Shown here piece after piece: positions 58,808 to 64,000 of a stretch of 64,000 bases of DNA. Every line of letters starts with the position of its first letter. Positions within the stretch are counted from its first letter, which is position 1. The translations under genes and the position numbers were made by a program. This stretch comes from Klebsiella pneumoniae (GTDB taxonomy: Bacteria > Pseudomonadota > Gammaproteobacteria > Enterobacterales > Enterobacteriaceae). The DNA is taken from the NCBI RefSeq assembly GCF_000742135.1, contig NZ_KN046818.1, positions 1,922,841-1,986,840 of the forward strand, given 5' to 3'. The notes beneath the pieces were generated by a model. That model saw only the letters and a list, made by a program, of their open reading frames with translations, was not told the origin of the DNA and did not search any database.

Positions 58808-59716
58808 TTATTGTGACAGTGTCACTTTATGATAGTCCATGTTCTGCAGGTCCTCCAGCAGCCCGGGGCCAACCGGCTGCCACTGCAAGCGCTCGCGGGT
58901 CCATGCCGAGCTGGCGCGCAGGTCAAGGGCGGTAAACGGCGCAAACCAGCCGAACCAGGCGTCGACCTGCGAGTCATCCAGGTGGGTCAGCGGCAGGTTT
59001 AATCCGTGGGCAATTACCGCTGCAATATCGCGTAACGCGATCCCCTCTTCGGCCACCGCATGATAGCGCTCGCCGGCCGCGCCCTGAAGCAGCGCGCTGA
59101 CATACAGACGTGCGACGTCATCGACATGGGCGGCTGACCAGCGGTTGCTTCCCTCGCCGCGCAGGGCTACCGCCCCGTTGGCGACCGCGCGTTCGATATA
59201 GCAGGTCAGCAGTCCCTGACGCACGGTGTCATGCACCTGCGGTAAGCGGACCACCCTGACATCCACTCCCGCCTCCAGCAACTGCTGGCCGGCGAGCTCT
59301 GAGGCGGTGCGCGGGCTGGGGTGCCCTGAGTTGAAGAACGACTCCCGGGCCGGGGCGCCGCTCCCGTCGTCGCCCATCAGCGTGCCGGAGGTGATCACCA
59401 GCGGCCGCGTGCTGCCTCGCAGCGCCTGGCCCAGGGCCAGGATCGCCTGGCGGTCTTTCTCGCAGTTAGCGGCAAAGCGGCTGAAGTCGTGGTCGAAGGC
59501 GGTATGGATCACCGCGTCGGCATTCCCGACGCCAGCCAGCAGCGACTCCGGGGCATCCAGCGTGCCGCGATGCACCTCGGCGCCGGCCGCCTTCAGGGCC
59601 TGTGCGGTGCTTTCGCTGCGCGCGAGGCCGATAACCTGATGGCCCGACGCCTGCAGCGCCGGAAGAATACGTGAGCCGATAAATCCGCTCGCGCCGGTAA
59701 GAAATATACGCATCAT
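58808..59716 (-). CDS. NAD-dependent epimerase/dehydratase family SDR
   Basis: A 302-residue extended SDR with the cofactor motif TGASGFIGSRI near residue 8. Tyr is not in an obvious YxxxK; in its place, at the usual position, is the FFNSGHPSPRTASELAGQQLL region, so catalytic competence is uncertain. The APFTALDLRASSAWTRERLQWQP C-terminal segment resembles NAD(P)H-binding/atypical SDRs that pair with MmyB-type regulators. Two adjacent ATGs (59714-59716 and 59711-59713) share AGGAGATCC. It is divergent from the HTH gene at 59821. The substrate is unknown. Confidence 0.82.
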   Translation of the reverse strand: MMRIFLTGASGFIGSRILPALQASGHQVIGLARSESTAQALKAAGAEVHRGTLDAPESLLAGVGNADAVIHTAFDHDFSRFAANCEKDRQAILALGQALRGSTRPLVITSGTLMGDDGSGAPARESFFNSGHPSPRTASELAGQQLLEAGVDVRVVRLPQVHDTVRQGLLTCYIERAVANGAVALRGEGSNRWSAAHVDDVARLYVSALLQGAAGERYHAVAEEGIALRDIAAVIAHGLNLPLTHLDDSQVDAWFGWFAPFTALDLRASSAWTRERLQWQPVGPGLLEDLQNMDYHKVTLSQ

Positions 59717-59820
59717 GGATCTCCTGAATGGGTTTCAGGCGTATCCTACCTGCGATGTCATACTATAAAAGTAGAGACATTATCGGGGTATAAATTCTAA
59801 CAGGCAGAACCCACAGGCAG

Positions 59821-60654
59821 ATGATGAACACTTCTGACAACCATGCTTTAGGCGATTTTCTCCGCGCCCGCCGCCAGCGTCTCGATCCGGCAACGTTTGG
59901 CTTCCCGGCGGGACGCCGGCGCACCCCGGGGCTGCGCCGCGAAGAGGTCGCGCAGCTCGCCAGCATCAGCCCGACCTGGTATACCTGGCTTGAACAGGGG
60001 CGCGGCGGGGCGCCTTCCCGCGAGGTGCTGGAGCGGATCGCCCGCGGTCTGCGGCTGACCACCCCGGAGCGCGAGCATCTGTTTATTCTCGCCTTTGGCC
60101 ATCCGCCGCAGACGCGTCTGACGGTGACGGATGATATGACGCCGCGGCTGCAGCGGGTGCTTGACGCTTTCACCATTCCGGCGATTATCCGCACCGCCAG
60201 CTGGGACGTCATCGCCTGGAACGCGCCGGCGGCCAGGGTGCTGACCGACTACAGCCAACTGCCGCTGGCGGAGCGCAACGTGCTGCGCCGCCTGTTTACC
60301 CGGCCGGAGGCCCGCTGCACTCTGGAGGACTGGCAGAGGGTGGGGCAGCTTATCGTCAACGCCTTCCGGGCCGACGTCACGCGGATGGGCGCCACGAAAG
60401 AAACTGACCAGTTGATCGCGGAGCTCAGCCAGCAGAGCGTCGAGTTCGCCCGTTTTTGGCAAAGCCATGACGTCGCCGGTCATGGAGAAGGCTATAAGCG
60501 CATTAACCACCCGCAGATGGGTCCGCTCGACCTGGAATTTACCTCCTTTGCCGTGGAGGGCCGTCCCGATCTTTCCCTGCTGGTCTTTAATCCGGCAACG
60601 ACGGAGAGCCAGCGGAAAATTCACGGTTTACTTCAGGGGCCTGTGGGCGACTGA
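59821..60654 (+). CDS. Helix-turn-helix regulator with MmyB-like ligand-binding domain
   Basis: A 277-residue regulator. The N-terminal XRE-type HTH (about 9-75) contains LGDFLRARRQRLDPATFGF, RRTPGLRREEVAQLASIS and WYTWLEQGR. It is followed by a MmyB-like/PAS-like sensor domain (about 105-265) with RLQRVLDAF, IIRTASWDVIAWN and LDLEFTSFAVEGRPDLSLLVFNP. Such proteins typically sit beside and regulate an oxidoreductase gene, as here. Two Met codons start it; no convincing ribosome site decides between them. Its 3' end overlaps the convergent AraC-type gene by 22 bp. Confidence 0.88.
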   Translation: MMNTSDNHALGDFLRARRQRLDPATFGFPAGRRRTPGLRREEVAQLASISPTWYTWLEQGRGGAPSREVLERIARGLRLTTPEREHLFILAFGHPPQTRLTVTDDMTPRLQRVLDAFTIPAIIRTASWDVIAWNAPAARVLTDYSQLPLAERNVLRRLFTRPEARCTLEDWQRVGQLIVNAFRADVTRMGATKETDQLIAELSQQSVEFARFWQSHDVAGHGEGYKRINHPQMGPLDLEFTSFAVEGRPDLSLLVFNPATTESQRKIHGLLQGPVGD

Positions 60655-62942
60655 GGCGTAAACTCGTACAGCACCAGCGCATTGCTCTGCAGCGAGTCGA
60701 TCCGCAGCCAATAGCCATCGAGCCTGGCTTCATCCACGCTGAGCGCCGGACGGGCCTGATGCATCAGCCACTGATAATCCTCGGCGTCAGGGCCGCTGCG
60801 GCTGCGAAAGGCGTCCACCAGCGGGAACAACGCGCCGTGGTGCTGATCGAACAGGTGCTGTTTGATGCGCCAGCTGCCATCCAGGCCCTGCAGCCGCACG
60901 CTGTAGGGCTGGCTGAAGCGCTGGATAAAGGCCGCTTCGCTGGAGAGCCAGGGATTGTAGACCACCGTATTGCGCAGCAGCAGCTGGTAGTGACCCTGGT
61001 GGTGGAGCAGCAGCAGGTTTTTATCGTGAACCAGGATCTCGCCGCGCAGCCGCCGCCAGAGCCAGAGTACCCAGTAAACCGGGCGCGGCAGGCCGTGCAG
61101 ATAGTGCAGCGCCAGGCTGGAGGTATCGAGCTTGCCGTTGGCGCGAGCTTCGCCCTGGAGGCCTGAATTTAACCAGAAGCCCGCCAGCCAGACCTGGTCC
61201 GCTACCCCCAGCAGATTATCCATCAGCAGCGCGCCGCGAAAAAAGCGGCCGTTGGTATCCCGCGTATCGCCGGTCAGCGTATTCCAGGAGAGCAGCCACA
61301 GCGGCAGGTTGAGCTGACGCTGGCGCAGGGCGCTGTGGATCTGCCGCAACTTGTGCAGCGGATAATGTTCACTGGAGGCCAGGCGGCTGCTGTCAACCTG
61401 GGCCAGATCCAGCTGTTCGTTGGCATCTGCCTGGCAGGCGAGAAAATCCGCCTCTGCCAGCAGCGGCGAGTGGAACAGCGGATCGTTCCCGGGATCGCTG
61501 GGAGCAAAGCGGTGCCAGATCCCCAGCTGCGGCTGCGGCAGCAGGCGATGAAGGACCCCGCGCTGCTGCCGCCAGGCGGCCTGGCGCGCAGCTTCGCTGG
61601 CCTGCGGCGACCAGTGCCAGACAAAGCGCCAGCTGTTGAGCGTGGCTGGCGGAAAATGGTTGGCGGCGAGCTGCAGGAAGCGCTGCAGCAGGTCACTGCG
61701 GGTGGTGACGCCGGTGTGCAGGATCACCTGCCAGCCCATCGCCGCCAGCCAGCTAAAAATCTGCTGCAGGTTGTACCAGCAGGCGTAGCCGGCCATCTGC
61801 GGATCGTCCCAGCCGGTGCCGAACAGCCGACTGCTGAGAAAGGGATCGTTGATATCGATGGCATACACCGGCAGGGCGTGGTGCAGCTGTTCGAGTTCCC
61901 GGCGCACATCTTCGCGCAGCAGATCGTCCAGTTCGCGCACGGTCACCACCATCCGGGTATGGCGCAGCGCTGCGGGGCGCGCTGGACGATCGCGCAGATT
62001 GATCTCCCGGGTCTGCGGTGGGTTGATCGGCAGGGGGGGACTTTCCCGGTCGCGTGGTTCCGGCTCATTGAGTCGCGCATACAGCCGGTCGACCGCCACC
62101 GGCTGCCAGCGATCGGCCTGCGGCGGGCGCGGTCTGGCAAGCTCCAGAGGATGCTGTTCACGATACTGGCGCGGCGTCACGCCGTGCTGGCGCTTAAACA
62201 AATCGCTCATCATTCGCGTACTGGCGAATCCCTGTTCGCGGGCGATTTGCTGGACGGTTTTGCGGGTGGTTAATAGCTGGTCGGCGGCGTGGCGCAGGCG
62301 CAGCGCGGTGAGGTACTGGACAAAACTTACCCCGACCTCTTTGCGAAATAAGCGTGACAGCCAGGCCTCGGAGACAAATTCCGCGGCCGCCACCTCCTGC
62401 AACGAGAGGCGACGCTGATAGTTAGCGTCGATCCGCGCCACCACGCTGGCTATTCTCCGGCTCCATTTTTCGGTATCGCGCCGGGGCGTGGAGGCGATGG
62501 GCTGGCTAAAGCGCGTGGCCAGCAGCAGCGCTATCTCACTCAGCCAGCGGTTGGCCTCCAGTCGGTAATGGCTAGGATGATTGACCAGGCCGCTCACCAG
62601 CAGCTGGCGCATCAGGCGGCGCAGGCCGTCATCGGCATCCCGGGTGCGCGGCGTTATCTGGTAATCGACGGCAAAAAAGGCATTATCGAGGCGGGCCAGC
62701 CAGCTGGCGGAGAGGGTGAGGATCATCACGGCGTTGGCCCCGGCGCTGCGCAGGCTCCAGCGACGGTTGCGGTTAACGATCGCCAGCCCGTCGGCGGCGA
62801 GCAGCTGCGACGCACCTTCCGCCACCGCCAGATTTACGCTTCCCTCCAGTACCCACAGCAGCGTCAGCAGATCGCTTTCCGGCTGGGTCAGCTGACGCAC
62901 ATCGCGTACGGTGACGCTAAAGTCGCCTGCATGCTGCTCCAC
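60633..62942 (-). CDS. AraC-type regulator fused to a GH39-like domain
   Basis: A 769-residue protein if it starts at GTG (62940-62942), which is preferred because GAGGAG lies upstream at normal distance; a TTG seven codons earlier has no ribosome site and would place coding sequence in the palindrome. Numbered from that TTG, a cupin-like N-terminus occupies 15-110. The AraC double HTH occupies about 180-270 (LSLQEVAAAEFVSEAWLSRLF and TVQQIAREQGFASTRMMSDLF, then GVTPRQYR). A Pro/Arg-rich linker spans 275-335. A GH39-type TIM barrel from about 340 to the end includes WYNLQQIFSWLAAMGWQVIL and LWLLSWNTLTGDTRDTNGRF. The catalytic acid and nucleophile positions appear as FVWHW and LLSWNT, lacking Glu. 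It is divergent from an M20 amidohydrolase. A sugar- or glycan-sensing activator is the likely role. Confidence 0.82.
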   Translation of the reverse strand: MEQHAGDFSVTVRDVRQLTQPESDLLTLLWVLEGSVNLAVAEGASQLLAADGLAIVNRNRRWSLRSAGANAVMILTLSASWLARLDNAFFAVDYQITPRTRDADDGLRRLMRQLLVSGLVNHPSHYRLEANRWLSEIALLLATRFSQPIASTPRRDTEKWSRRIASVVARIDANYQRRLSLQEVAAAEFVSEAWLSRLFRKEVGVSFVQYLTALRLRHAADQLLTTRKTVQQIAREQGFASTRMMSDLFKRQHGVTPRQYREQHPLELARPRPPQADRWQPVAVDRLYARLNEPEPRDRESPPLPINPPQTREINLRDRPARPAALRHTRMVVTVRELDDLLREDVRRELEQLHHALPVYAIDINDPFLSSRLFGTGWDDPQMAGYACWYNLQQIFSWLAAMGWQVILHTGVTTRSDLLQRFLQLAANHFPPATLNSWRFVWHWSPQASEAARQAAWRQQRGVLHRLLPQPQLGIWHRFAPSDPGNDPLFHSPLLAEADFLACQADANEQLDLAQVDSSRLASSEHYPLHKLRQIHSALRQRQLNLPLWLLSWNTLTGDTRDTNGRFFRGALLMDNLLGVADQVWLAGFWLNSGLQGEARANGKLDTSSLALHYLHGLPRPVYWVLWLWRRLRGEILVHDKNLLLLHHQGHYQLLLRNTVVYNPWLSSEAAFIQRFSQPYSVRLQGLDGSWRIKQHLFDQHHGALFPLVDAFRSRSGPDAEDYQWLMHQARPALSVDEARLDGYWLRIDSLQSNALVLYEFTPQSPTGP

Positions 62943-62958
62943 ATGGCTCTCCTCTGTA

Positions 62959-62986
62959 GACAAAAAACAACCGGTTGTTTTTTGTC
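62959..62986. promoter_or_regulatory. Perfect 28-bp palindrome between the AraC-GH39 and M20 genes
   Basis: Half-site GACAAAAAACAACC is followed immediately by its exact reverse complement. It lies 17 bp upstream of the regulator's GTG and about 128 bp upstream of the amidohydrolase ATG. Position and symmetry suggest an operator, most simply an autoregulatory site. It could also form a hairpin in RNA. Confidence 0.65.
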
Positions 62987-63113
62987 ATAACCGATATGTA
63001 TGAAAAACACTCATTGATTTTTCGTCAATATAAAACAAAAAAGCGCGCCTGCAAGCTGAGGTACCCGCATAAACTCGAAGGTGTCGTGCAAACACAACAC
63101 AGGAATAACAAAA

Positions 63114-64000
63114 ATGACACATCCGTTGCTAGAAGCATTGCAGGTTAACGAGGCGCAATTTATCGCTCTGCGTCGTCGGTTCCACCAGCAGCCGGAGATC
63201 GGCTTTGAAGAGCACCAGACCAGCAGCGAGGTCGCCCGACTGCTTGGCGAGTGGGGATACGAGGTTCACCGCGGCCTGGCGGGCACCGGAGTGGTGGGCA
63301 CGCTGCGCGTCGGCGAGGGGAAAAAACGCCTTGGCCTGCGGGCGGATATGGATGCCCTGCCGATGCAGGAGCGGAGCGGTAAGCCGTGGGCAAGCCAGGT
63401 TGAAGGGCGCTTTCACGGCTGCGGCCATGACGGGCACACCACCACGCTGCTCTACGCAGCTGAATATCTGGCGCGCACCCGGCAGTTTACCGGCACGCTG
63501 CAGCTGATTTTCCAGCCCGCGGAAGAGTTGCTGTACGGCGGGCGGGTAATGGTCGAGGACGGTCTATTTGACCAGTTTCCCTGCGACGCCATCTTCGGCC
63601 TGCACAATATGCCGGGTCAGCCGTTGGGCAAGATCGGCCTGCGCGACGGGGCGATGATGGCCTCCTCCGATACGCTGCATATTGAAGTGAAGGGCGTTGG
63701 CGGCCACGGCGCGGTGCCGGAGCATACGGTGGATGCCACGCTGGTGGCCTGCCATATTACCCTCGCGCTACAGTCCATTGTCTCGCGCAATATCACCCCG
63801 TTTGAGCCGGCGGTGGTGACCGTCGGCAGCATCCAGGCCGGTCATGCGCCCAATATCATTAACGATCACGTGCTGATGAAGCTCACGGTGCGCACCCTCA
63901 ATGAGCAGGTGCGCGAGACCGTGCTGCAGCGGATCCATGATATCGCCGTGGCCCAGGCGGAGAGCTTCAATGCCACCGCCACGCTGACCCACGTCAACGG
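63114..64000 (+). CDS. M20 family metallo-amidohydrolase (hippurate hydrolase-like), C-terminal part outside window
   Basis: The first 295 codons of an M20D amidohydrolase. Visible motifs are RRRFHQQPEIGFEEHQTS, LRADMDALPMQE, the metal-site GCGHDGHTTTLL, FQPAEELLYGGRVM with the catalytic Glu, LHNMPG, and the start of the dimerisation domain VKGVGGHGAVPEHTVDA. Relatives hydrolyse N-acyl amino acids, hippurate or indole-3-acetyl amino acids; this one's substrate is unknown. The ATG at 63114 follows ACAGGAATAAC. It is divergent from the AraC-GH39 regulator, which probably controls it. Confidence 0.88.
   Translation, partial: MTHPLLEALQVNEAQFIALRRRFHQQPEIGFEEHQTSSEVARLLGEWGYEVHRGLAGTGVVGTLRVGEGKKRLGLRADMDALPMQERSGKPWASQVEGRFHGCGHDGHTTTLLYAAEYLARTRQFTGTLQLIFQPAEELLYGGRVMVEDGLFDQFPCDAIFGLHNMPGQPLGKIGLRDGAMMASSDTLHIEVKGVGGHGAVPEHTVDATLVACHITLALQSIVSRNITPFEPAVVTVGSIQAGHAPNIINDHVLMKLTVRTLNEQVRETVLQRIHDIAVAQAESFNATATLTHVN

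Noticed and set aside
61335-62273. 312-codon plus-strand frame inside the AraC-GH39 gene
   Set aside because: Antisense shadow; the minus-strand frame carries the AraC HTH motifs.

Overview
The window is enterobacterial chromosome and most resembles Klebsiella, probably the K. pneumoniae complex. Gene content and order follow the Escherichia coli 28-39 minute regions, with Klebsiella-type differences: fused trpGD and trpCF, a tryptophan leader peptide with tandem Trp codons, and metabolic and siderophore genes inserted into otherwise conserved blocks. There are no rRNA or tRNA genes, insertion sequences, prophage genes or CRISPR arrays. Two ordinary genes run off the ends: katE at the left and an M20 amidohydrolase at the right.

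Layout. 1-6.4 kb is a katE-cedA-tcyP-ydjM-kduD-hxpB-yniB block. At about 6.45 kb it joins yciA, which is a synteny break relative to E. coli. 6.45-15.2 kb holds yciA, a Fur-boxed FepA-type receptor, yciB, yciC, a Cys-cluster protein, ompW, and the fiu-ybiX catecholate-siderophore pair. 15.5-18.1 kb is a small redox/regulator island: an SDR, a LysR gene remnant, a quinone oxidoreductase and a MarR regulator with two operator-like palindromes. 18.1-24.9 kb is the complete trp operon with leader peptide, attenuator and TrpR operator. 25-46.5 kb is the conserved rnm-yciO-(DMT transporter/LysR)-rluB-btuR-yciK-sohB-yciN-topA-cysB-ymiA-acnA-ribA-pgpB-lapAB-pyrF-yciH-osmB-yciT-yciZ region. 46.6-58.5 kb holds rnb, yciW, fabI, a frameshifted ves/hutD gene, an NCS1 permease and the sapABCDF operon. 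58.8-64 kb holds two divergent regulator/enzyme pairs.

Functional themes. Iron: two TonB-dependent catecholate receptors with Fur boxes, plus an Fe(II) dioxygenase. Sulfur: cysB lies in the same window as two genes whose E. coli homologues it controls, tcyP and yciW. Envelope: lapAB, pgpB, sap, ompW, osmB and fabI. RNA metabolism: rnb, rnm and rluB.

The most unusual locus is at the right edge. A 769-residue AraC-type regulator carries a C-terminal GH39-like barrel in which both expected catalytic glutamates appear to be missing. It diverges from an M20 amidohydrolase, and a perfect 28-bp palindrome sits just upstream of its start. This looks like a ligand-sensing regulator built from a dead glycosidase. 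Other points of note are two decayed genes (ves with a one-base frameshift, and a LysR remnant), a KdgR-like box at a lone kduD, and the same-geometry double operator at the marR-like gene.
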